Positions 10,685 to 23,218 of a stretch of 64,000 nucleotides of DNA are shown here, one piece after another (positions within the stretch are counted from its first letter, which is position 1; every line of letters begins with the position of its first letter). The translations under genes and the position numbers were made by a program. Below the pieces are notes generated by a model that saw only the letters and a program-made list of their open reading frames with translations, ran no database searches and was not told the origin of the DNA. Origin of the DNA: Rhabditoides inermis (Eukaryota > Nematoda > Chromadorea > Rhabditida > Rhabditidae); NCBI GenBank assembly GCA_963966185.1, contig CAWZYM010000397.1:1-64000 (forward strand), given 5' to 3'.

Positions 10685-13292
10685 GTACCCGAAATGGCCC
10701 TTGTGACGGGGTCGCGGACGACGATGATGAGCTTCATGTCAGGCTTGACGGCCTTGATTCTCTCGGGTGCGAGCTTGTGGTGGAAGTAGGCGGGCGTCTT
10801 CTCGATTGTCATCTCGTCCTCGCGAGTCTCCGGCATCTGATCCCTGCAAAGAATACGAAATGCAGGATTGTCATTTTCATGTAAAATAAAGGCGCAGACG
10901 AAGATTATTATACAATCCCGATCCTCATCAGTAGCATATGCCGACGCGGATAATTAGCAGGGTGCTTGTAATCTGGTCGGTTGCAATCTGGTCTGCCAGC
11001 GATCAGATCATTGTGTGTGTGGGTCAAAGGCGGCCGCCGCCCGGGCATCCGATCTCTTCCGTTGCGTCACGAGGCCAGTCGCCGCCGCGGTGAGAACACC
11101 GGAAGTCACTCACGCTATCACGCTATCACTCACGCACAGTAGCCCCTCAGAGTGCAGCACATCTCGGAGTCAATTGAATTGCCTGCTCGGGGTTTTATGA
11201 CCGGCAATTTGTTGCGGTTCGTGTGAAGTGGCTACGGTGTCTTGTCGGTGTAACAACCATAAAGCGGACACCTGAGCGAGAGGGAGAGAGGGAGAGAGAG
11301 AGAGAGAGAGAGAGAGCGCCGCGAGCGGGAAACGCGCGACTGTGATGCACACACAGTAGGACATGCCACCTGATATAATTGGATCATCTCACTTCAATCA
11401 CTCCGCGACCACCCACTGCGCGGGCTGAATACGGCTCTGCGCGCATCCTTTGAAAAGCGATACGTGCCCGCAGGTGGGGGACACGGACACTGTGTTTGTG
11501 CTCTTCCCACACACACACGTGCTGGGAATAGCCGCGAGCGCGGGTTCACACGCTTCTCCCCCTGCTACCGTACCCCCGGCGGCGACAATCGCACAGACAT
11601 GTGTTCAATTTGGCGGGTTGTTTTGCGCTGTCCCTTTTGGTGGTGCGTAATCACACGGTGACCCGTGGGGGGTGGGTTGCTGCTGCCGAGATTATCCCTT
11701 CTCATTATCGCCCTCCGGGCGGAAGATGGAAGCTCTGCGTATGGCAGCCCCAGTCCCAGCCCCTTTCCACTCCACTATGTGATGATGACTAGTTAGCCAC
11801 GCATGCGTACTGGCAAATGAGAGTGGGCAGCATGTGTGTACGCGCGCTGTCCCAGTGGACCCTTTGACTGCAGGCAGGAACCAGCCTGACTCGACCAGCC
11901 TTGCGAACAGCCGTTCCAAAGTGCAGTGGGTTGTGTAGGGGGCAATTTGTCGGTGGGTTGATTAACGGCGCTCTGCGTACGGTCGCGGCACTCGCTGATC
12001 CATCTTGCAGGGTGGTGGTGGGGACAGCTGACACGCTCGCTCACTCACTCCCACCACACTGCCAAACAAACACGCTGACCGCGCACCCCCACGGATACAT
12101 GGTACATGCACTGTAACACGATACTACGGCAGCGTATCCATTTGTCGCGTCACTCGATCACTCGAAAACAGCTGATCACACATGATCTACTTATTGGGGA
12201 GATGATGAGGACACCCACGCCTCCGGGTCTACCGTTAAACGAGGCAATGAAAAACGAACATTCGTCACAGGTGCTGGGAGAGGTCGTTCGCAATAGGCGA
12301 GGACACTTTTTGCGCCGCCGCGCACCGATTCTTCCTATTCGTATACTTCCTATACACGAGCCTTTCTGGGTTTCTGTGTGTGTGTCGCGCTCGCAAAGTG
12401 CGCAATGAAATTACCCGGGCTGATACTCTGCGGGCAAACTGCCGCCGCAGTCGCCGCCACCGCTGCCAACCCAACAGCGAACACATTAGAAACGTGGGTG
12501 TGTGTGTGTGTGCGAGAAATGCGTGATTGGAATGGGTACGAGAAGACTGAGACATATACACACTCACACAAACGAGCCCATTCAGGGATACTACGGTACT
12601 ATTCCCCCCATCTTTACGACTACGCACATATGCATGTGAGAGGGGATTCGCGAGAGCCAGAGAGAGAGTCGTTACGGTGCATTCATCAGTAGCTCCCTTG
12701 ACAGATGACATGATACGGGAATTAGACAAACATATTGCATGATGGATACTTGATGGCGCGAGAGCACTTGAGAGACTCTCTCTGGTGGTTGCGCGAGCGA
12801 GTCGCATGCCTCGGGTCAACGGCTGCCGGACACGCCGCCAGTCACCTCACAGAATAGTCATCCCCTCTTTCTGCTACTGCTACTGCACACTTGACAGAGA
12901 GAAAGAAGAACCCTCAAACCGACTAACGAGACACCCCCTCTCCACCCAAATCTCGTTGACGCGAACACACACACACACAAAGCAATCCAATCCACACGCG
13001 AAAAGCAGCAGATAACGAGGCAGGAAAAGTAGAAGAATAGACGAGTATGAGAGAACGAGTAGACGCACCTGTACCAGTCGACGCCGTTGTCGTAGTGTTT
13101 GTCGAAGAAGTGCACCTCGGGTCCGGGCGCCTTGACGCGCGGGTTGAGGCGGAGGAACTCGAGCAGCGCCCGCGTGCCCGCCTTCTTCACGCCGATGATG
13201 ATCGCGGAAGGGAGACGACGCTCCGGTGGTGGCGACAGCGGCAGCGGAGCGCATTGGGCTACCGCAAACAGCAGTAGTAGCCGCAGCAACAT
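9878..13292 (-). CDS. Heparan sulfate glucosamine 3-O-sulfotransferase (3-OST)
   Basis: About 290 residues in six exons, the usual length of 3-OST-1-type enzymes. It transfers sulfate from PAPS to the 3-OH of glucosamine in heparan sulfate, in the Golgi lumen. Exon 1 encodes a signal or anchor sequence ([20 protein letters not shown]), then the PAPS-binding loop region [20 protein letters not shown] and the family motif [11 protein letters not shown], with its catalytic-region Glu. Exon 2 holds EKTPAYF and the 3'-phosphate motif [13 protein letters not shown], continuing into DYTQ. The later exons have [20 protein letters not shown], the paired-Cys segment [20 protein letters not shown], and an end at RRFVW (stop 9878-9880). 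A 2.2-kb intron separates exons 1 and 2. The start codon lies 2 nt after a TTGCAG acceptor, suggesting trans-splicing or a 5' UTR intron. Likely counterpart of C. elegans hst-3.1 or hst-3.2. Confidence 0.92.
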
Positions 13293-16200
13293 GTCTGCAA
13301 GGATACTGTATTGAAAGGGAACATGTTGGGTTAGTGTGATGCGCGAGATAGCGTAATGCAAATGGGCTACATGGAATCAGAGTGACATAAGGGCTCGCCG
13401 GATAAACAATATGGTAAACAATACGAGGCAACAATTATGATTGGATGGCGCCTCGGTGTCTGCGGGCGGTGGCTGGTGGGAGGGGGCGGGGCCAGAGAGA
13501 GGGGGGAGTACCTAGGAGGAGGAGGGGAGGAGAGGACACCACACCCCCCGCCACTGCCACCTAATTAATAGCAATTGCCACTTATTAGTCTTATTGCGAG
13601 TGACACCGACGCTGTTGGAAGGAAGATGAGGACATTACAAAAACGGGATTCCAATCCCTAAACCGCATTCAGAACACGTGTGAAGAGAGGAGAAAAGGAG
13701 GGAAACATTCTATATCTATCCATTCATCGCGGAACGGACAGGAAATGCGCAACTATACCCAGAATAGTGTTTTTTCCCCACAAAACACGTAATTGATGGT
13801 GGGAGTGAGATGCGCAGTGAGACTGCAGTGAGTAGTGCCATCTGCCGGGAGGCGTCTCTCTCTCTCTGCCCTGAGGGCTCTAATTGCAGGTGGTAAGAAA
13901 AGGAGAAGGAGAGAGCGGCTCTCACAAAACAGTGACGATTACGTGAGAGCACATTCTGGGTATTCAAAAGAGAGGGTAGAATGGCATGGTCGGCAGAGTG
14001 GAAAGCAGCGCACAAAGCGGGAAGCCACACGTGGTGTGAGATGAATATCGCGGAGGAGAACTCGCATAAACAGCCATATCAACAGCCGCGCGATGAGCAA
14101 ACACAGAGGAATATTTAAAAGGCGAGGGATGTGCATATTTCGGGATGGTGTGAAATGCACTTGTTCCGATCCCCCCTCGGATGCTACTCCTCTCGGACAG
14201 AGAGTGTGGAGAGAGAGTGTGCGAAAGTAGGAGTGCGCAGAGTCGGACTGCACATGGGCTGTTTCCTAATTGGCCGGCTCACTCCCGCATGCAAATTCGC
14301 AGCGCAGGCAGGCAGACGCGCCCCCTCGCGAGCCTTTCACCAGAATTAGCTGTCCTCTCTAGTTATTTCATTTTGCGAATGACACCCTCAGAAGAGAGAG
14401 AGAGAGAGGGAGAGGAGAGGGAGAGGGAGGGAGGTGGACCCCAGTTGCGCAGCACTCATTATGAAATTGAAGACGTACTACGCCTCTCGAGAGGAGAGGA
14501 AGAGGAGACGTCTCGGAAATGAGGCGGCACGCCCTCCCGTTTTAGAGAAGACAGACTGATCCCCTCTCCCCCTCCTCCTCCAATCCACCTGATCCGGCAG
14601 GGATTAATCGAATCAAGCGCTGGATTTAAGAGTCGAGAGCAATTAGCACAAACAGCTGGCACATGGTTGGAGAAAGACGCTTCTCCCATTTCACGCGCCA
14701 CCGCCTCGAGCATACTCGAGGAATGGCGGGGCAGGTGGAGAGAGGAAGAAGTGATGCGGAAGGGCCACTACTAATCACTCACTTATCAGTACAGTCGAGG
14801 TGTCGCAGTCGACCTCCTCACCACTCGCTAATCCGATTGGCGCGGACGCTTCGCAAATTTCTCCCTGATAATATAATAATAAACTGTTTACCGAGCGGCT
14901 ATTGATATGCGCAGTGCGCGGCATGCAATTAGCATGCAAATAGCGCAGACAATTGATAGGGCAAACTGGACCGGGCGGATTAGAATGACAATAGGACTGT
15001 ACTGTCTGGTAGCAGTATTGTTCCAGTCGGAGATGCGCGAAACAATAGGTAGTGAGTGGCGCCAGAGGGGGAGGGAGATACAGTAGCCCGAGGGTGAGAG
15101 TGAGCGATGGCAAGAGTGATAGACGGACAGGTAAGTGGCCCCAAGTCACACTCACTCTCCTAATCACAGCCCCCGGTACCGCTCTCTCAAACAATAAGCA
15201 ATCAAGATCGCAGAGAGTACGGTAGATCGTTTACGAACCAAGGTGTCCCGTAAAACCTGCTCTCTAATCAGTGACGGTGTTTTTATGGTGGAAAGGAGAT
15301 TTCTCTGAGCTCTGAGCATGATCTGCACACAGACATGTGGCTGGGGGAAAGGCTTGTGTGTGTGAGATGGCGTAATAGTTGATAGTGGCTGCTTGAATGA
15401 GTAGTAATCCATCAACACGGCTCGATTGCACCTCTCATGTCAACTCACCCCCAAAATGGTGACAGATGGAAGCCAATCCTCACACGACTCGACCAAGTAC
15501 ATTGAGAGAAACGTAATTGCGATGAAAAATAGTGTTGAGGTATGGAAGCTGATACTATCGAAGACACTTGGGCGTCAATCGTTATCCATGACATGATCGC
15601 AGCCGCAGGGGCGCGCATAAATCGCCACACTGATTACGGTACGCGCACAACGACCCAATGCACCAGCAACATAAATCGCGTCACTAATGACTTTATGGAT
15701 CCAGATTACAATCTACCTGAAATTGGAAGAGAAAGATGGAATGCGCGAAATTGAACACAGGGATTGTAGTTGACAATATCCAATACTACATTATACCAGA
15801 ATAAGAACGGCAAGATATCACGTGTGAGGATCTCTCTTGCAATCGCACCTGGAATGGATATGTCACCGGGGTAAGGTGACAGTTTGACGCGCCTACCCCG
15901 CAATTACCGTACCACTGATCCGGGTCGGTATAGCAGAAGAGTACAAAAAAGAGCGCGGAGAGAGAGTGCGCAAGACTATAAGAGGATAGAGACAAGAGAC
16001 AAAGAGAGAGAGAGAGAGAGAGAGAAAGGGAGGTGTTGAAAAGAGGCAAGAGGAAAGGCAATTGGACGGAATGGGGCGTTCGCAAAAAGTGACACGATAA
16101 TCACAAACCGTTTCAGCAGAGGAATAAAAGGGGGAGGGGAAAAGAACAATCACATTAGAATGTGAGTGGCCGCATAGAGACAGAGACAGGGAGGGTTTGA

Positions 16201-17740
16201 ATGCAATCAATTAGCGGGCCAGCCTGAGGCTCTCAAAAAGTGCAATAGCAATACATTTGCACATGGGGCTGTCTCTCTCGTCTCACTCGATATAGACATG
16301 GGTCAGTAAGGGTAAGACACGCCGGCCGCGGCTCCCCCTTTGATATCAAAGCATGCTTGCCACCCGAAATCCGAACCGCATACAAACATTGCATCGAGTC
16401 ATGTCTCATAAGGTTCACCACAGATTATGACCGGCAACCAAATGCCAACACTCAATCAAGCAGCATATGAGCAATCACAAAACATATGCATATTGGAAAA
16501 AAACGGAGCATGCACATTTGAATAGGGTTAGAAGGAGATGAGGGCTTGTAGATAATGTGGTGTGAAAGAGATAATCGGGTTCGGAAGCCACTCTCACACA
16601 CATCTCTCGGATATGCAAATGAGAGGCGGCGGCGACGCTTTGACGCCAACGGTCAAGTGCGGATTCGCGGATGCGCAATAACAGAGTCGACACCCCGCAG
16701 TGCACACTATCACAACATACACCACCTATCCTTTATATATATCCCATCATTTTATCACTTTATTGACAGTTTATACACACTTTGCCTCGCAAATATATCA
16801 GTTCGTAGCATCTCTCGAGAGGACGAGAAGGTTATGACACTTGCGTGCGATTCTAATCTCAAAAACTGTCAGTTTGCCTCAAAATCATTGACCATTTCTG
16901 GAATAATTACCCGCGTGGCTTCCCGCGTTTTGTCTTATTGAGTGTTTTATAGGTGAATAATGGTGACAACCGTTTCACACCTGTCCACAAGAGAGGTGCT
17001 AATAGAGGGGTGCGCTATGAAAAGAAACAATCCCATTATTGTGCATCTCTTTGGTTCATTTTTCTGAATAGCATCAACGCGGTTCGATGGTTTTGATGAT
17101 CAAAAGCATTATCAATTTGCCTCAATTCATTGACCATTTCTGGAATAATTATCCCTGGAATATTGTTATAATAATAATAATTTATTACAGTCAAGATAAC
17201 TGCACCACACAAAACTGACGTGTAGGTATAGTATGGAGTTGAAAGATAATATGAAATGTTATGGAAAATGCCTCGTAAAAGTTGGGAACTTGGCATTTGA
17301 TAGGAATCCGAAGTCTAGCATGACACCCGCCCCCCGGTGCCTGGAGGTGGCTGAGGAGGAGTGCGGGGAGGGAACCGCGTACGCAATAAGAGACATGCGT
17401 GTGAAGGACGGGGCACGTTTCGACAGTGGAGACTTCTCTCTTGCCTAAGTAACCAATCTACGAAGGCTGATAACACAGAACAGAATAATCAAGGAATATC
17501 TCGATGAAAATATAAAAAAGGATGTTGGCTGGTACTTATAACAGGTATAGGTGTGGTGTGTGATAAGTGGCAGCTTGTCTGGTGGCATGGATCGGAGGTG
17601 TAGGCGATTTGGATAGCGCTCGACGGGGTTCAGTCATCGGTCGGCGGTCGCGTGGTTTCAGATAATGTGGGTGCGTAGATCTCATCGGCTCATGTCGTGG
17701 AAACTCACCCGGCTGGCAGCAAGATCGACACACGTTTTGA
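13293..17740. other. 4.4-kb non-coding region upstream of the sulfotransferase gene
   Basis: No ORF here shows a domain, signal peptide or usable splice pattern. The stretch is rich in purine/pyrimidine runs (GA-rich at 14391-14430 and 16004-16024) and in octamer-like and TAATTA-type AT motifs. It may carry distal regulatory sequence for the sulfotransferase gene. It contains one about 40-bp direct repeat (16873-16912 and 17116-17155), described separately. Confidence 0.4.
16873..16912 (+). repeat. 40-bp direct repeat, copy 1 (copy 2 at 17116-17155)
   Basis: Both copies share TTTGCCTCAA followed by TCATTGACCATTTCTGGAAT, with a few differences, and lie about 240 bp apart in the same orientation. 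No coding explanation. Confidence 0.7.
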
Positions 17741-17847
17741 TTTTAAATGATGGGGGGCCAGCCCCCCAAACCCCCCGTTTTGTGAATGTTTTTATAGCAT
17801 TAAATTCATGTTAGAAAATGTCATAATTTAATTAAGTAAATGTTATA

Positions 17848-18132
17848 TAAATAGTTTTCTTCAGGGAGATAGTTGGGGGGATTGTACATTTGACTACAGA
17901 AATGAAGATACTCATTTTCCGCGCGAGACCACGCACCGGGCAGTCGGTGAAAATGATCTCGTGCCCTTCCAATTGCGTCCAGAAATGAGCATGCGCTTTC
18001 AAAGTTGCAATCTGCGAGATCATTTTCACTGACTGCCCGGTGAGTGGTCCCGCACGGAAAATGAGTATCTTCTTTTCTGTAGTCAAATGCACAGAGGCCC
18101 CAACTATCTTCCTGAACAAAACTATATATTTT
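17848..18132. mobile_element. MITE-like foldback element
   Basis: About 285-bp imperfect palindrome. The outer arms include CAGGGAGATAGTTGGGG at about 17862 and CCCCAACTATCTTCCTG at about 18098. The inner arms include AAATGAAGATACTCATTTTC and its inverted partner GAAAATGAGTATCTTCTTTT, then CCGGGCAGTC paired with GACTGCCCGG. The loop is about 65 bp. No coding capacity. A short palindromic unit of this kind is typical of MITEs or foldback elements; the superfamily is not determined. Confidence 0.65.
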
Positions 18133-18367
18133 TAAATATTGTATGTACGTTTCCTAACAAGTTAGGAAATGTATTTTTAATAAAATATGAAATATACTAT
18201 ATACAATATTTCTATATACAATATTACTATATACAATATACAATATTTCTCCTTTAAATGAAAAATTTTTCAAATTTCGCGCGTTTCTTTGCTCGCCAAG
18301 AAAACATACTGGGACTCGTTGTACCAGTTGAAAAGTGAATTGAAATCACGTGAGGCATTACACAAAA

Positions 18368-18455
18368 CATGGAAGTGCGGAGGGAATCAAACCCGGGTTA
18401 GTCACATCAGCAGCCGCGCATGCTACCCACAATACCATGAGGGGTAGTTGCGAGA
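18368..18455 (-). repeat. tRNA-like remnant (possible SINE head)
   Basis: On the minus strand an A-box-like TGGTATTGTGGGTAGCA is followed about 30 nt later by a B-box-like GGTTTGATTCC. The spacing matches a tRNA, but stem pairing is poor. It lies inside the mobile-element block. Could be a decayed tRNA-derived SINE head rather than a functional tRNA. Confidence 0.4.
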
Positions 18456-20172
18456 GATATATCGAGTGCGGTAGATCAAGACACGCGCAGCCGTTTTCTA
18501 TATATAGGAATATTAGAAAAAAAGTCATGTTAGGAAATGTATACTAGAAGATGAAAAAGACATGGTAGGAAAGTCTATCAATAAAGAAAAAAAGTTATGG
18601 TTAGGAATTGCATTAAGTAGAAGAAAAAAAGTCATGTTAGGAAATGTATCAAGATGAATAAAAAAAAGTCATGTTAGGAAATGTCTATCAATAAAGATAA
18701 AAAAAGAAAACTAAATGGATAACACTATACATCTTTAGAAAAATGCACAGTTTTTGTTAGAAAATGTATCAAGAAGAAGAAGAAAAAAGTAATGTTAGGA
18801 AATGTCTATCAATGAAGAATTAAAAAAGAAGACTGAATGAATATCACTATGAATATCACTATTTGTTGTTGTTAGAAAATGTATCAAGAAGAAGAAGAAA
18901 AAAAGAGAGTAATGTTAGGAAATGTCTATCAATAAAGAATTACAAAAGAAGACTAAATGAATATCACTATACTAATCCTATTATATAGAAAACGGACTGT
19001 CCGTCCGTCCGTCTGTAAGTTGCGCTCATGTGCCGTTTATATAGCCCAGCCGCAGCCAGCATGTGAGACGCGCCGGGTTTTGCACAATTTTTGGACCCGC
19101 CCATTATAAACCCGCCCTTATGCAAAGTTGTTGTTTAGGAAATGTATCAAGACACAGAAAAAAAAGTAATGTTAGGAAATGTCTATCAATGAAGAATTGA
19201 AAAAAAAAACTGTTTTGTTAGGAAATGCGTATCTTAAAAAGACCCATTTATTTCATACCTCTTCTATAAATCATTTTTTTTATACTTCTTCAATTGACAC
19301 GATATATTCACAACAAATTTATTTCAAAGTCATGATAAAATGAGGTAATAATGCACATAAATTGAGATCATGATTAGAATAACTTCTTTGTTTTGTTTAT
19401 TTAAGAGAACTTTGTTAGCGTGGTGTGAGAGATTGTATGTGATTAGTTTATTGAAAGTTGAGAGTATTGGATTGATTGTTCTAGTTGTTCTGGCGAGCTT
19501 CCGCAAATCCAATCTTTTTTTTTTTAATTTGCGCTCTTCTTTCTCGCGTGTTAATTTAGTCAATCTCATGCATCTCACTGGTATGTCTATGTGCAATCTC
19601 CCATGTATGTCATCATCTCATACAGGGGCTTTGAAATTTTCAACAAAAATCTTTTCTGCAAATCATCCAAATTTGTTTTGGAGAGATTGAGACCAGTTTA
19701 ACAACAACCTTTTCTACTCTTTTTCGAAAATTCTCAAGTAATAATCATTTCTTTTACATGTTATCAATGGAGCATGTATAAAGTCTAATAGGCGTAAAAT
19801 AAAATTTTTTGAAATTCTTTATTGATAGTCATTTCCTAACATCACTTTTTTCTTCTTCTTTTTGCTACATTTCCTAACAACAACTTTGCAAACTTAAAAA
19901 ATTATAGTGATATTCATTTCGTCTTCTTTTTTAATTCTTCCTTGATAGACATTTCCTAACATTACTTTTTCTTCTTTTTCTCGATACACTTCCTAAGCAA
20001 CAGCTTGGCATATTTTTGAAGGTTTATAGTGATATTCATTAAGTCTTCTTTTTTAATTATTCATTGTTAGACATTTCCTATAAAATGGATTTTTTTCTTC
20101 TACTTGATATATTTCCTAACCATAACGTTGTACAATTCTCTTTTTTTAAATTCATAGTAGTTTCCTAACTCT

Positions 20173-20174
<2 letters not shown>

Positions 20175-20243
<69 letters not shown>
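20175..20243. repeat. (TA)n microsatellite at left edge of palindromic element
   Basis: Uninterrupted TA run of about 70 bp, mirrored by another TA run at 22606-22646 on the other side of the palindrome. The pair may be a target-site feature or may have expanded after insertion. Confidence 0.85.
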
Positions 20244-20245
<2 letters not shown>

Positions 20246-20246
<1 letters not shown>

Positions 20247-22601
20247 ACGGTCTCTGTAAAAGGCGAACTCTCGATAAACTAGAAAAATCATAGTCACGGA
20301 TTTTGATGAAATAAATTTCCTGAGGTTTTCGAACAATCTGAACACATCCTGCGCAGTGGCTGAGTCCAAAAAATTTTTTTGGTATCATATATGGTATACG
20401 GTACCCCAAATTTGCATAATGACCCAAACTCAACTAAACTTTGATCCGAAGGTGTCATTTTACTCTTCACTAAATTATAAACAAGTTTATAATTGAACAT
20501 TTCTGCATAACTTCAAAGATTAAAAAATTATAGTCCTAAAACCGAAAATTTTTCTGTTTTTCCAGATATTTTCTTTTTTGAAAAATTAACCGATGTCCGC
20601 CCAGTCCAAATGAAAACAACGTTATATTGAGCAGATTATGACGGTCATTTTCAGCTATTAAAATCGAAAATCGAAAGACACCTTTTTTGGGAACAGCCGC
20701 TCAAAGTTGGTACACTCCGACATTCCTAGTCAACAAAATTCCAACTGCAAAGCATTTATCAACTAAAATTGCGGGGACTCTTCAAATCAAATTATTCAAA
20801 TGTTTATACGTTATCTCTGACGCGATAATTACTTGTAGTAAAGTAAATCACTCATAAGAACATAAAATCGTTAACGTTTTGCGATGATTGCAGGTACACC
20901 AATCGGGCTCTTGCATTCATTCCCATTTGGGTATTTGCCTTGCGGACAATACTCATACGAACCAACATTGATGTTGGTTATCGTTAGCTATTTGATTTCC
21001 ATCGATAATCGAATGCGCGGCAAATAAGGACCAGCTTGTCCGATAATGTGAGATTCAACTGACCACAGGAAACGAATTCCTATAACCACTCCACTTAATG
21101 TCAACGTGATTCTGAAATCCGTGTAAAATCCTTAATGTGATTCTAAAATCCTTAATGTGATTCTAAAATCCGTGTAGCCTACTCCGTGCAGGCTCACTGT
21201 TTCTCTCGGAGGGATACTTATCTACGACAGTCTTCAGCTGAAAATCTATTATCAACTCCTGACTTGGTCGCAGTGACCATGATTTGGCTGTTGTTTCGAG
21301 GTCCACATATTCCATAGTCTTGAGGGGGAGTGAAGTAGAAATGCTTTGGTTTTTTTTCGTACTAACGTACTCCGGAACTCCGGTATTCTTAATTCTTTGC
21401 GCGGCAGGCGCTTCAGCCAAGGCCGAAGCAGGCTGATCGCCAATGGCAAACTTGATTACTTGATACGAGGAAGTGAGCGAAGTATAGCTACTTTTTTCAA
21501 AAGTATTTTGTTATACATATGTAGGTGATTATTCCAATCTTGTGGATTTCATCTCGGTAAGCTATCATCTTGGACTCCATAAAATTAAAATGTTCTATTT
21601 TCCCGCACCTGAGATGACTGCAGAGTGAGACTTGCTTGGCATTAAAAGGTCCTGAGAGAGAGCGCAAGAGAGAGAGAGAGAGAGAGAGAGAAGGAGATCG
21701 AAGTCGTTCACATCTCGATTATTTCTGATTGTACATCTACGGACAGATCAAAGTGAAAGAGGTTGGGTTGCGCACAGGATACCGCAAGCAAAACAACGCA
21801 AGCTGGTCCTTAGTTGCCGCGCATTTCGATTATCGATAGATAACAAATATCTATCGATTATCAACATCAATGTTGATTCAATGTTGGTTCGTATGAGTAT
21901 TGACCGCAAGGCAAATACTCAAATGGGAATGAATGCAAGAGCCCGATTGGTGTACCTGCAATCATCGCAAAACGTTAACGATTTTATGTTTTTATGAGTG
22001 ATTTACTTTACTACGAGTATATATTGTGTTAGAGATAACGTATAAACATTTGAATAGTTTGATTTGAAGAATCCCCGCAAGATAAATGCTTTGCAGTTGG
22101 AATTTTGTTGACTAGGAATGTCGGAGTGTACCAACTTTGAGCGGCTGTTCCCAAAAAAGGTGTCTTTCGATTTTCGATTTTAATAGCTGAAAATAACCGT
22201 CATAATCTGCTTAATATAACGTTGCTTTCATTCGGACTGGGCGGACATCGGTTAAATTTTCAAAAAAGAAAATATCTGGAAAAATAGAAATGTTTCGGTT
22301 TTGTGACTATAATTTTTTAATCATTGAAATTATGCAGAAATGTTCAATTATAAACTTGTTTCTAATCATGTAACGAAAAAAATGGCATCTTCAGATCGAA
22401 GTTTGGTTGAGTTTGGACCAGTATGCAAATTTGGGGTACCGTATACCATATCTGGTACCAAAATTTTTTTTGGACTTAGCCACTGCGCAGGGTGTGTTCA
22501 GATTGTTCGAAAACCTCAGGAAAATTAATTTCATCAAAATCCGTGACTATGATTTTTCTAGTTTTGGTCTAGTCTGTGGAGAGTTCGATTTTTACAGAGA
22601 C

Positions 22602-22605
<4 letters not shown>
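20246..22605. mobile_element. 2.36-kb palindromic DNA element with about 0.8-kb inverted arms
   Basis: The outer ends are the exact inverted pair CACGGTCTCTGTAAAA (from 20246) and TTTTACAGAGACCGTG (ending 22605). The arms run about 20246-21040 and 21790-22605 and are clearly inverted copies with scattered differences. Matching landmarks include GGTACCCCAAATTTGCATA versus TATGCAAATTTGGGGTACC, and GTACACTCCGACATTCCTAG versus its complement near 22112. The roughly 750-bp loop has a GA microsatellite and no credible ORF. Both ends are flanked by long TA runs (20175-20243 and 22606-22646), so insertion into TA, as in Tc1/mariner-type elements, is plausible but cannot be proved in a TA microsatellite. 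It looks like a long-TIR non-autonomous element. Confidence 0.75.
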
Positions 22606-22650
<45 letters not shown>

Positions 22651-23218
22651 ATTACATTTCCCAACATGAAATTAACATTTTGTGCACATGTTTGAGACTA
22701 GATATCATAATATATTTTCTATTTTGTTTTATATAAAGTCTATTTAACATATTCTTTGATAATTTCTTTCTTGTAAATTTCTTTATTGATAGACATTTCC
22801 TAACCTGACGTTTTTACTTTTTCTTGATACATTTCCCTCCCACAATTTTGTATACTTTAAACTTTTCAAGTTATAGTCATTTGATGTATGCTTTACAACT
22901 TTGTATACAAATATTTTTAAATTTCTCTACTGATAGACATTTCCTAACATGACTTTTTTTACTCTTCTTGAAACATTTCCTAACCATAATTTAGATTTTT
23001 AAAAATCTTCTTCTTGATACATTTCCTAACATGTTAGGAAATGTACAATGTGGCGTGGCAATCTACTCTCTTGACAGCCAGACAGACAACCGAACTCCCA
23101 AGTTTACGTGAACCAAAAAAAAGCGACGAAATATGCAAACGCGCAGCCAGTTTTCGGTGCGGGATTATGCAAATGTTGAGTAAAACTGTTGACACCACAT
23201 CAGTCATTGCATAACATC

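Larger units (their letters stand above)
17750..23055. mobile_element. Composite mobile-element block with G/C-hairpin terminus and TTAGGAAATGT repeats
   Basis: The left edge (about 17750-17785) is a G/C hairpin, TGGGGGGCCAGCCCCCC then AAACCCCCCGT. The same sequence, inverted, ends a second block at about 31095-31130. Inside, the 11-mer TTAGGAAATGT recurs in degenerate units of about 50-60 bp. It is forward-oriented at about 18526-19240 and reversed at about 19830-20120 and 22790-23050. At 23012-23045 the reverse and forward units meet as a palindrome (ACATTTCCTAACATGTTAGG...). A stretch of about 170 bp (19528-19700) is repeated at 30218-30385. Nested inside are a foldback element, a tRNA-like remnant and a 2.36-kb palindromic element. 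No transposase coding sequence is visible, so the block is non-autonomous or decayed. Confidence 0.65.

Noticed and set aside
17750..17785. Helitron terminus
   Set aside because: The hairpin is Helitron-like, but no CTRR end, TC start or Rep/helicase sequence was found.
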